This document shows, one piece after another, positions 1-5,464 of a DNA stretch of 12,495 nucleotides. The stretch spans positions 1 to 12,495 of the forward strand of contig DCUH01000079.1 in NCBI GenBank assembly GCA_002327765.1. The letters are read 5' to 3'. Within the stretch, counting starts at the first letter, position 1. Every line of letters starts with the position of its first letter. Source of the DNA: a bacterium UBA2219. Lineage in GTDB: Bacteria; Desulfobacterota; Deferrimicrobia; Deferrimicrobiales; Deferrimicrobiaceae. Both the position numbers and the translations under genes were made by a program. The notes beneath the pieces are model-generated. The model saw only the letters and a list, made by a program, of their open reading frames with translations. It did not search any database and was not told the DNA's origin.

Positions 1-1
1 C

Positions 2-388
2 ACCGGCTCCGGCTACCAGACGGCGATCCTCGCGAAACTCGCCCGGCGCGTCGTCACGGTGGAACGGATTCCATCGCTGGCGTCGGACGCGGCCCGGCGG
101 CTCGGCGAGCTCGGCTTCACGAACGTGGATTTCGTCACGGGCGACGGGACCCTCGGGTGCCCCGGGCACGCGCCTTTCGACCGGGTCTTGTCGGCGGCGG
201 CTTCGCCTTCCGTCCCGCCCCCCTGGCTGGAGCAATTGGCGGAAGGGGGCATCATCGTCCTGCCGGTCGGCGAACGCTTCCGCCAGGACCTGATGCGGGT
301 CACGAAGAGCGGCGGGGAACGGCGGGTCGAGTTCCTGGGCGCGTGCATCTTCGTTCCCCTCATCGGCAGGCACGGATTCCCCGAATGA
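2..388 (+). CDS. pcm: Protein-L-isoaspartate O-methyltransferase, C-terminal part (5' end outside window)
   Basis: PCMT uses S-adenosylmethionine to methylate isoaspartyl residues in age-damaged proteins, starting their repair in the cytoplasm. The frame is open from the window edge and gives 128 residues of a protein usually about 200-220 long. The first residues, TGSGYQTAIL, are the end of SAM motif I. RRVVTVERI follows, with the acidic residue expected at the end of strand 2, then FVTGDGTLG (the family's GDG motif) and FDRVLSAAAS. The C-terminus has the family's typical VEFLGACIFVPLIG. The gene ends in ATGA, shared with the start of the M23 lipoprotein gene. The order pcm then M23 lipoprotein resembles the surE-pcm-nlpD cluster of many Proteobacteria, so surE may lie just upstream, outside the window. 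Identification is firm. Confidence 0.93.
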   Translation, partial: TGSGYQTAILAKLARRVVTVERIPSLASDAARRLGELGFTNVDFVTGDGTLGCPGHAPFDRVLSAAASPSVPPPWLEQLAEGGIIVLPVGERFRQDLMRVTKSGGERRVEFLGACIFVPLIGRHGFPE

Positions 389-858
389 GGCACGGCCCCG
401 GAGGGGTTGTGCTCCTGCTGGCCGCCGCGTTGCTCGCGGGCTGCTCCTCCGTTCCCGTCCGGACACACGACGAGAGGATCTCCGGGAAAAGTTTCCGGCG
501 GCCCGTCGCCGGGCCCGTCTCGTCCAGTTTCGGGCACAGGCCCGGCGGGCGACACGACGGGATCGACATCCCCGCCCCGCCCGGAACGCCGGTCCTCGCG
601 GCGGAACGGGGCATCGTGGCCTATTCCGGCAACGGCATGCGCGGGTACGGCAACGCGGTGATCCTCGACCACGGGGACGGAATCCGGACGCTTTACGGTC
701 ACCTGGACACGATCCGCGCAAAACCCTCCGAGCTCGTTCCGGCGGGGGAGCCCGTGGGGACCGTCGGCAGGACCGGCAACGCGACGACGCCACATCTCCA
801 TTTCGAGTTGCGCGTCGACGGGGAGCCGGTGGACCCGTTGAGGTATCTGGAACGCTGA
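385..858 (+). CDS. Minimal M23 (LytM-type) peptidase lipoprotein
   Basis: This is a 157-residue predicted outer-envelope lipoprotein with a peptidoglycan endopeptidase domain. The ATG at 385 overlaps the pcm stop (ATGA), which suggests translational coupling; no good Shine-Dalgarno is visible. Residues 7-19 are a hydrophobic signal and LAGC ends in the lipidated Cys20. The M23 domain fills about residues 38-155. Its HxxxD motif is H57/D61, the YGH motif gives H106, and the HLH motif gives H137 and H139. By family knowledge H57, D61 and H139 bind zinc and H106 and H137 are catalytic, so all needed residues are present and an active enzyme is likely. NlpD and EnvC relatives usually carry an N-terminal LysM or coiled coil; here only about 18 residues separate the lipid anchor from the domain. 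It sits where nlpD sits in pcm-nlpD clusters, but without LysM I do not give it that name. Confidence 0.9.
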   Translation: MRHGPGGVVLLLAAALLAGCSSVPVRTHDERISGKSFRRPVAGPVSSSFGHRPGGRHDGIDIPAPPGTPVLAAERGIVAYSGNGMRGYGNAVILDHGDGIRTLYGHLDTIRAKPSELVPAGEPVGTVGRTGNATTPHLHFELRVDGEPVDPLRYLER

Positions 859-952
859 TTCGCCCTCCGACCTAAAAAATTTTATTGAATCTCAAAGGTA
901 TTTACGCCCTTTCCGTCTAAAGAATCCGGCCATTTCATCCGATAGGGACTTT
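859..952. other. AT-rich intergenic region ahead of the ATP-grasp gene
   Basis: This is a non-coding 94-bp stretch, much richer in A and T than the genes to its left (for example TAAAAAATTTTATTGAAT around 872-890). A TTGAAT -35-like box is present but no good -10 box lies at the right distance, so I do not call a promoter. No hairpin followed by T residues is seen after the M23 gene. Confidence 0.4.
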
Positions 953-2029
953 GTGTTGGAGCAACAACGTTTCAGGAGGATGGATGAACCACCCGGATCC
1001 CGTCAGACGGAACGCCGCATGGAACACAATATAGCCGCGTATAAATTGCAGTATCAATGGTTTGTCCTTTATATCAAGGACATTCTTGGAAAAACCCCCG
1101 TGGATTTTTCCTGGAAGGTCCGTTGGCGCATGAGGAACGACAGGAACCCATTGTTTACGGAAATACAGGACAAATACAAGGTCAAGGAGTACGCGAAAGC
1201 CCGGGGCGTCACTTCGGCGGAAGTATATCAAGTGACCGACGATCCGGACACGATAGATTTCGGTTCTCTTCCGAACGAGTATTTCATCAAGGCAAACCAT
1301 GGCTGCGGGTGGAACCTGTTCGGGAAAAACGGGGAATTTTACAATTTCAAGTACGGTAAGGATGCGGATGTCGATGTGAATTACGCGAATTGCAGGATCA
1401 CGCGAGAGGAATGCGTAACACTATGCAAAAAATGGCTCAAGAAAAGATACTCCCACAGGGAATGGGCCTATCGGAACATCGAGCCTATGATATTGATCGA
1501 GGAGTCCCTGGTGCAGAAGGGCGGGGATTTCCTTATCGACTACCGGTGCCACACGTTCAACGGAGTCGTGAAAGCCGTAGAAATAGACTCCCCGATGTTC
1601 AAGAACAACGAGGGAATGATCGTCGACCGGAACGGGAAACCCTTCAGGCTGACGCACTACAAGTATAAATTCCCGGATCCGCCCCATGAAATCCCCGGCG
1701 ATTTCCGTGAAATCGTGCTTGCCGCAGAGAAACTCGGGAAAGGTCTGGACTACATCCGGGTGGACCTGTACAACACGACCAAGGGCATCGCGCTGGGCGA
1801 GATGACGATCTATCCGTACGGCGGGGGAATGAACATCCCGACCGGGTGCCCGATCTTCGACCGGTGGCTCGGGGAGCAATGGGTCCTGCCGAAGCCCTCG
1901 GGAAGAGGAGGAGGCCGCCGCATCCCGGAAGGGTCGAGGCGCCTCGTCGTATCCCCGGCCTTCCCTTGCGACGACCCCAAATCGGCCGCTTCCTGCCCGA
2001 TGAAGATGGCCAAGGGAGACGCCCGGTAG
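953..2029 (+). CDS. TupA-like ATP-grasp enzyme (polysaccharide/teichuronopeptide-type)
   Basis: ATP-grasp enzymes of the TupA type are thought to join amino acids or similar groups to cell-surface polymers; the substrate here is unknown. From the GTG at 953 the protein has 358 residues. Family features in order: DKYKVKEYAK (73-82), FIKANHGCGWN (111-121), EWAYRNIEPMILIEE (170-184) and YIRVDLY followed by ALGEMTIYP (267-288), where D271 and E283 are the likely metal-binding acids. The similarity ends near residue 311. About 47 further Arg/Pro/Gly/Ser-rich residues look like read-through into GC-rich host DNA. The body of the gene is clearly more AT-rich than its neighbours, suggesting lateral acquisition. 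The start is uncertain: the GTG has a poor ribosome site, the in-frame ATG at 980 abuts AGGAGG too closely, and the ATG at 1019 (Met23) also lacks a good site. No glycan-synthesis genes lie beside it. Confidence 0.82.
   Translation: MLEQQRFRRMDEPPGSRQTERRMEHNIAAYKLQYQWFVLYIKDILGKTPVDFSWKVRWRMRNDRNPLFTEIQDKYKVKEYAKARGVTSAEVYQVTDDPDTIDFGSLPNEYFIKANHGCGWNLFGKNGEFYNFKYGKDADVDVNYANCRITREECVTLCKKWLKKRYSHREWAYRNIEPMILIEESLVQKGGDFLIDYRCHTFNGVVKAVEIDSPMFKNNEGMIVDRNGKPFRLTHYKYKFPDPPHEIPGDFREIVLAAEKLGKGLDYIRVDLYNTTKGIALGEMTIYPYGGGMNIPTGCPIFDRWLGEQWVLPKPSGRGGGRRIPEGSRRLVVSPAFPCDDPKSAASCPMKMAKGDAR
974..1034 (+). other. Possible 16-codon leader ORF with strong ribosome site
   Basis: AGGAGG (974-979) has ideal spacing to the ATG at 984, not to any in-frame start of the ATP-grasp gene. 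The ORF from 984 stops at TAG 1032-1034 after 16 codons and overlaps the ATG at 1019. It could be a leader peptide coupling translation into the main gene, a sign of a frameshift near the true start, or chance. Confidence 0.25.
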
Positions 2030-2077
2030 CGGGCGAAGGAACGCCCCACCGCTTTTTTCGCGCCGCGTTTCGAGCTA

Positions 2078-2106
2078 CGGACAATTCCGGCGGTTTCGTG
2101 TAGAAT
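2078..2106 (+). promoter_or_regulatory. Sigma-70-type promoter for apt
   Basis: -35 CGGACA (2078-2083) and -10 TAGAAT (2101-2106) are separated by exactly 17 bases. They match the consensus at 4 and 5 of 6 positions. The promoter lies 50 bases before the apt start in otherwise GC-rich sequence. The box match is seen directly; activity is inferred. Confidence 0.55.
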
Positions 2107-2155
2107 CTCCCGAGGCCGCACCGGCCCGAATTCCCGCAACCTTGAAGGGAGCGTC

Positions 2156-2683
2156 ATGCCCTCGAGCGATCTGAAAAAAAGGATCGGGAACGTCCCCGAT
2201 TTCCCGAAGAAGGGGATCCAGTTCAAGGACATCACCACACTCCTTTCCGACCCGGTCTCCTTCCAGCAGGCCATCGACCTGATGGCGCACCGCTACCTGG
2301 CGCAAGGGGTCGAGGCCGTGGTGGGGATCGAGGCGCGCGGCTTCGTCATGGGAGCGGCGCTGGCGTACAAGCTGGGGACGGGGGTCCTTCTCGTCCGGAA
2401 GCCGGGGAAGCTGCCGCGCAAGACGGTCTCGGCCTCGTATGATCTCGAGTACGGGAAGGACAACCTCGAGATCCACGAGGACGCCATCCGTCCCGGGATG
2501 AAAATCCTGGTGGCCGACGATGTCCTCGCCACGGGGGGCACGATGGCGGCGGTGCTCGGCATGCTGAAAAAGCTGGGGGCCGATGTTGTAGAATGTTGCT
2601 TCCTGGCGGAGCTGACGGCGCTGAGAGGTCGGGAACGCCTGAAAGGCCAGAAGGTCTTTTCGCTGATCCAGTTCGACGATTGA
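2156..2683 (+). CDS. apt: Adenine phosphoribosyltransferase
   Basis: APT makes AMP and pyrophosphate from adenine and PRPP in the cytoplasm, in purine salvage. The 175-residue length is normal for the family. N-terminal FPKKGIQFKDIT (16-27) is the family's dimer/adenine-side signature. VGIEARGFVMG (56-66) and VRKPGKLP (80-87) are conserved, and ILVADDVLATGGT (117-129) is the PRPP-binding loop with D121-D122. The start is well supported: AAGGGAG lies at 2145-2151, four bases before the ATG, and a promoter lies just upstream. A tRNA-Arg follows eight bases after the stop and both are followed by a strong terminator, so they may form one transcription unit. Codon use is typical GC-rich. Identification is firm. 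Confidence 0.97.
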   Translation: MPSSDLKKRIGNVPDFPKKGIQFKDITTLLSDPVSFQQAIDLMAHRYLAQGVEAVVGIEARGFVMGAALAYKLGTGVLLVRKPGKLPRKTVSASYDLEYGKDNLEIHEDAIRPGMKILVADDVLATGGTMAAVLGMLKKLGADVVECCFLAELTALRGRERLKGQKVFSLIQFDD

Positions 2684-2691
2684 CGGGATGC

Positions 2692-2768
2692 GCCCCCGTA
2701 GCTCAGGCGGATAGAGCAGAGGTTTCCTAAACCTTTGGCCGGGTGTTCGAGTCACCCCGGGGGCGCCA
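2692..2768 (+). tRNA. tRNA-Arg (anticodon CCT)
   Basis: A complete 77-nt cloverleaf can be folded by eye. The acceptor arms GCCCCCG (2692-2698) and CGGGGGC (2758-2764) pair over 7 bp. The D arm is GCTC (2701-2704) with GAGC (2714-2717). The anticodon stem is GAGGT with ACCTT, including one G-T pair, around loop TTCCTAA with anticodon CCT at 2726-2728. The variable loop has 5 nt. The T arm is GGGTG with CACCC around TTCGAGT. The discriminator is G2765 and CCA is encoded (2766-2768). It reads AGG, a rare codon in such GC-rich genomes. It may be co-transcribed with apt. Confidence 0.97.
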
Positions 2769-2770
2769 TG

Positions 2771-2812
2771 AAAAGAAAAGGGTCACGGCCCGTGCCGTGA
2801 CCCTTTTCTTTT
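2771..2812. terminator. Strong bidirectional intrinsic terminator
   Basis: A perfect 19-bp inverted repeat, 2771-2789 with 2794-2812, encloses the 4-base loop CCGT. The core is GGTCACGGC/GCCGTGACC. The outer stem is A-rich on the left and T-rich on the right, giving a T tract after the hairpin on both strands. It can stop apt/tRNA-Arg transcripts on the plus strand and the lipoprotein gene ending at 2843 on the minus strand. Confidence 0.92.
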
Positions 2813-2842
2813 TCCCGGAGAAACGTCCCGGAAGGGCGCCCC

Positions 2843-3355
2843 TCATACCTTCGGAGGCCGCACTCTCAGGATCATGGAGGGAGTGCAAAGGAACTGATCG
2901 ATTCCGGGCCCGGAATCGGAGTGGATGGTGAACGTGAAGACCCGGGAGTAGTCGGACCTGCTTCCCGACTTCGATACCGACCGCATCGAGACATGGTAGG
3001 TTTGCCCGACCTCGAAGGGGTATCCGAGGAGGCTCAGGTCGAACTCCTCGGTGGCGATCCCGCGAGAATCGATGGCCGATACGTATGCCGAGGGCTCATC
3101 GTCCGGGAAGAATACCCCCGTCCGGTTGATGTGGATCTCGTACACGTCGAGTTCTTCGAGAGGGTCCAGCGCGGTCGAATCGGTGTATTGCCGCGGGGCC
3201 GCCCAGCTCAGCAGGAGGCCGTCCGCGAAGGAGGCGCTGGCATTTACGAAGCCCGCATCGGAGAAGATCTCGCTGTCGTCGGCGCAGCTCTGGAACCGCA
3301 GGCAGAACGCCAGCGCGAGCAGGATAAAGGCCCACCTTTTGACCGAAACCGCCAC
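2843..3355 (-). CDS. Putative lipoprotein with a fibronectin type III-like domain
   Basis: This is a predicted membrane-anchored envelope protein of 170 residues with no recognisable enzyme motif. The open frame extends to 3484, but I choose GTG 3355: AGAGAGG lies 7 bases before it, and a -10 box (TATAAT, 3425-3430) sits so close to the upstream ATG at 3424 that transcripts should begin after that codon. GTG 3361 is a close alternative. KRWAF plus a hydrophobic run leads to FQSC, with the probable lipidated Cys at residue 24. The FN3-like part is about residues 38-145: SFADGLLLSWAAP near its start, a YEIHINRTG strand, then YHVSMRSVSKSG and SRVFTFTI near its end. FN3 domains bind proteins or sugars; the role here is unknown. 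The gene points at the terminator at 2771-2812. Confidence 0.75.
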   Translation of the reverse strand: MAVSVKRWAFILLALAFCLRFQSCADDSEIFSDAGFVNASASFADGLLLSWAAPRQYTDSTALDPLEELDVYEIHINRTGVFFPDDEPSAYVSAIDSRGIATEEFDLSLLGYPFEVGQTYHVSMRSVSKSGSRSDYSRVFTFTIHSDSGPGIDQFLCTPSMILRVRPPKV

Positions 3356-3424
3356 CGCCACGCCTCTCTGTTCGATGTGGTTCTGCAGGGCGCCGGAAAA
3401 AACGTACTTTTCGGGAGCGGACAT

Positions 3425-3451
3425 ATTATAGTGTCCGCAAATACAAGGCAA
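3425..3451 (-). promoter_or_regulatory. Promoter candidate for the FN3-like lipoprotein
   Basis: On the minus strand a perfect -10 TATAAT (3425-3430) is preceded by TTGCCT (3446-3451) at 15 bases, a short spacer with a weak -35. It lies about 70 bases before the chosen GTG start, inside the AT-rich divergent region. Confidence 0.45.
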
Positions 3452-3499
3452 TAAAAAAATAGCAGATAGTTCATAAACAGGCATTTACGCTATGTTAAT

Positions 3500-3514
3500 T
3501 AAAGCATTGCTTTA
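3500..3514. repeat. 15-bp perfect palindrome in the divergent intergenic region
   Basis: TAAAGCATTGCTTTA has 7-bp arms around one base. It lies in the AT-rich stretch between the divergent lipoprotein (start 3355) and Sel1 (start 3619) genes, a position where a regulator could act on either. The rest of 3356-3618 holds no convincing gene. Function is a guess. Confidence 0.35.
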
Positions 3515-3618
3515 TGTTGTGCGCCGCGGGCGCGGTTCTTTCTTTGATTGAGCGTTCCCGCCGCCCCGTTGTACACTTCCCGATAGGTCCGAAAAACATC
3601 CATCGCTCGAGGTGGGAT

Positions 3619-4395
3619 ATGGGGAAAACGTTGGAGGAAGGGATCGCCGCGTTCAACCGGGGCGACTACAAGGCCGCCTTCGGCATCCTGGGGCCGCTGG
3701 CGGAGGAAGGGTCGGCGGAAGCCCAGAACCGGCTCGGCCAGATGTATTACGGCGGGCATGGCGTGCAGCAGGATTACGCCGCGGCCATCCGATGCTACAG
3801 GAAGGCGGCGGAGCAGGGACACCCGGACGCCCAGAACAACATCGGCCTCATGTTTTACAGCGGCATCGTCGTGGAGCAGGATTTCGCGGAGGCGATCCGG
3901 TGGTACAGGATGGCCGCGGAGCAGGGTTCGGCGTACGCCCAGAACAACCTCGGCCACATGTACAAAAACGGGCAGGAAGTGCCGCAGGACTACGAGGAGG
4001 CGGTCCGGTGGTACAGGAAGGCGGCGGACCAGGGGGTCGCCTTCGCCCAATTCAGCCTCGGTGGAATGTACTACAACGGCCTGGGCGTGCCGCAGGACTA
4101 CGCCGAGGCGGAAAAGTGGTACCGGAAAGCGTCGGAACAGGGATTTGGGAACGCCCAAGCCGTCCTCGGCGTCATGTACTCTTCCGGGAAAGGCGTTCCG
4201 AAGGACGATGTCCTGGCCTACATGTGGTTCCAGCTTGCGGCCGCACGGCTGCCGGCGAAGGGGCAGGTCACGCGGGATAAGGCGATCGCGAACAGGGACC
4301 TCGTCGCGTCGAGGATGACTCCCGACCAGGTCGCGGAGGCCGAACGGCTGGCAAAGGAATGGACGTCGACCAAGGGAACGGCGGAGAAAATGTAG
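3619..4395 (+). CDS. Sel1-repeat (SLR) protein
   Basis: This is a 258-residue helical-repeat scaffold. Sel1 repeats are protein-interaction modules; no catalytic domain is seen. A TPR-like helix pair (LEEGIAAFNRGDYKAAFGIL, 5-24) is followed by five 36-residue repeats at about 34-69, 70-105, 106-141, 142-177 and 178-215. Each has the pattern AQNNLGxMYxxGxGVxQDYxEAxxWYRKAAEQG. The fifth is more divergent (VPKDDVLAYMWFQLAA). The last 40 residues are charged and unassigned. I start at ATG 3619, which has GAGGTG four bases upstream. The frame is open from an ATG at 3514, but that extension has no signal peptide, ribosome site or repeat similarity. From 3619 there is no export signal, so the protein is probably cytoplasmic. 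It converges on the HTH gene with a 21-bp gap and no visible terminator. Confidence 0.88.
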   Translation: MGKTLEEGIAAFNRGDYKAAFGILGPLAEEGSAEAQNRLGQMYYGGHGVQQDYAAAIRCYRKAAEQGHPDAQNNIGLMFYSGIVVEQDFAEAIRWYRMAAEQGSAYAQNNLGHMYKNGQEVPQDYEEAVRWYRKAADQGVAFAQFSLGGMYYNGLGVPQDYAEAEKWYRKASEQGFGNAQAVLGVMYSSGKGVPKDDVLAYMWFQLAAARLPAKGQVTRDKAIANRDLVASRMTPDQVAEAERLAKEWTSTKGTAEKM

Positions 4396-4416
4396 CTTGT
4401 GCGGTACCGGTGCCGA

Positions 4417-4617
4417 TCAGACGGTCGGGGAGGAGGGGAGTCTTTCCTTTTCGAAGTACCGCTCGACGTCCTTGCGCCGGAACCTCCACTGGTTTCCGCT
4501 CTTGTAACCCTTGAGGATACCCCGGCGGGCCATGTCGTTGACGGTATCGGGGCTCAGGTCGAGGAGGATGGCCAGGTCGCGCGTCTTCATTATAGCCGGC
4601 GAGCCTTCCAGGTTCAT
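4417..4617 (-). CDS. Small HTH_17 (excisionase/MerR-type) DNA-binding protein
   Basis: The 66-residue protein consists almost wholly of one winged-helix DNA-binding domain. MKTRDLAILLDLSPDTVNDM (10-29) has the helix-turn-helix, with a recognition helix around PDTVNDMARRG. GYKSGNQWRFRRKDVERYFE is the wing plus final helix, typical of the 'DNA binding domain, excisionase family'. The start is ATG 4617 with GGAGGT four bases upstream; ATG 4590 is internal. There is no effector domain, so it may be a small repressor or nucleoid-type regulator. It diverges from the membrane metalloprotease-like gene at 4716, with an inverted repeat between them, so autoregulation and control of that neighbour are plausible. 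No integrase or phage gene is nearby, so the 'excisionase' label is structural only. Confidence 0.85.
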   Translation of the reverse strand: MNLEGSPAIMKTRDLAILLDLSPDTVNDMARRGILKGYKSGNQWRFRRKDVERYFEKERLPSSPTV

Positions 4618-4657
4618 GGATACCTCCGCTTCGGGGTGAACCTCGATGATCCTGAAA

Positions 4658-4686
4658 AAAATAACATATCGTTATATTTTTGTAAA
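4658..4686 (-). promoter_or_regulatory. Promoter candidate for the HTH gene
   Basis: On the minus strand TTTACA (4681-4686, 5 of 6 bases of the -35 consensus) and TATTTT (4658-4663, 4 of 6) are 17 bases apart, about 40 bases before the HTH start. On the plus strand TATATT (4673-4678) could be a -10 for the divergent membrane-protein gene, but no matching -35 is seen. Confidence 0.45.
4661..4675. promoter_or_regulatory. Operator-like inverted repeat between divergent genes
   Basis: ATAACATATCGTTAT has perfect 5-bp arms (ATAAC/GTTAT) around 5 bases. It lies mainly in the spacer between the -35 and -10 boxes of the HTH promoter and overlaps a possible -10 for the opposite gene. This is the expected place for a site bound by the HTH protein. 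Binding is inferred. Confidence 0.45.
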
Positions 4687-4715
4687 TACACCGGAGTGAC
4701 GCAAGGGAGGGCGGG

Positions 4716-5384
4716 TTGCGGATATTCGTCTGTTCCCTGATCGGCATCCCGCTGCTGCTCTTCGATGCCGTCCTGCTGTACACGCTGCCGTCCCGCCTGG
4801 CCGGGCGGTTCTCCGCCCTGCAGGCGGGGGTACTCGCCGGAGGCGCGGTCGTCTACCTGATCTTCCATTTCCTCGTGAGGAAGCCGGAGCGGCTGTACGT
4901 CTGGGGCCACGAGCTCACGCATCTCCTCGTCGCGAAGCTGTTTCTGCGGCAGGTCCACGGGTTCCACATCACGTCGCGGACGGGAGGGAAGGTGGTGATC
5001 GACCGGACGAACGTCGCGATCGACCTGGCGCCCTACGCGGTCCCCCTGTACAGCCTCGCGGCGATCGTCCCGGCGATGCTTTTCCGCGGGCAGTACGTCC
5101 ATGCCCGGGAAATCTACCTTGCGGCGGGCGGGTTCCTCCTCACCATGCACCTCGTGTTCTCGCTGGAAGGCTTCCTCCAGGGACAACCCGATTTGCGCCG
5201 CAGCGGGCGGCTGTTTTCGGGAGGAGTGGTCGCCCTTTCGCTGCTCCTTCTTCTTCCGGTCCTCTTGGCGCCCGCATCCAGGGCCGGGTTCCACGGAATC
5301 GCCGATTTCTACGGGGATTGGCTCGGAAGCGGGCTTTCATCCGCGCGCCGCCTCGTCGGGATCGTATACGCGGGGCTGTTCTGA
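4716..5384 (+). CDS. Polytopic membrane protein with HExxH motif (M50-like metalloprotease)
   Basis: A 222-residue integral membrane protein with about five hydrophobic segments (4-24, 36-53, 105-122, 133-151, 168-186). HELTH (65-69) in the context VWGHELTHLL is a zinc-protease HExxH motif beside a membrane segment, as in site-2 protease (M50)-type enzymes. GQPDLRR (156-162) lies after the fourth segment; its Asp159 could be the third zinc ligand, by analogy with the C-terminal Asp of M50 proteins. DLAPYAVPLY (103-112) is a second likely conserved motif. The start is TTG 4716, supported by AAGGGAGG five bases upstream; no in-frame ATG is better. No PDZ or CBS domain is present. The substrate is unknown. 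It faces the HTH gene across a 98-bp region with an operator-like repeat. The protease assignment rests on motifs alone. Confidence 0.75.
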   Translation: MRIFVCSLIGIPLLLFDAVLLYTLPSRLAGRFSALQAGVLAGGAVVYLIFHFLVRKPERLYVWGHELTHLLVAKLFLRQVHGFHITSRTGGKVVIDRTNVAIDLAPYAVPLYSLAAIVPAMLFRGQYVHAREIYLAAGGFLLTMHLVFSLEGFLQGQPDLRRSGRLFSGGVVALSLLLLLPVLLAPASRAGFHGIADFYGDWLGSGLSSARRLVGIVYAGLF

Positions 5385-5398
5385 CCCCGTTTTCCCGT

Positions 5399-5436
5399 TT
5401 AAGATTTTTCACCACATTTCCGATAATGAATTATCG
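5399..5436 (+). promoter_or_regulatory. Promoter with overlapping inverted repeat before the methyltransferase
   Basis: -35 TTAAGA (5399-5404) and -10 GATAAT (5422-5427) are 17 bases apart. The -10 is embedded in CGATAATGAATTATCG (5421-5436), a perfect inverted repeat with 7-bp arms and a 2-base centre. A protein bound there would block the promoter. The repeat is seen directly; its regulatory role is inferred. Confidence 0.55.
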
Positions 5437-5464
5437 TTTGTATCCGGAACCGGGGGAGGCGTGC

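Noticed and set aside
13..801. A 262-codon minus-strand open frame across pcm and the M23 gene
   Set aside because: Both plus-strand genes have family motifs and coupled start/stop codons; the minus frame has none.
2692..2768. tRNA-Arg as an integration (att) site, with the HTH gene as an excisionase
   Set aside because: No integrase, no direct repeat of the tRNA 3' end and no phage gene is seen in the window.
2921..3454. A 177-codon plus-strand open frame opposite the lipoprotein
   Set aside because: It has no ribosome site or domain, and the minus strand carries a lipobox and an FN3-like domain.
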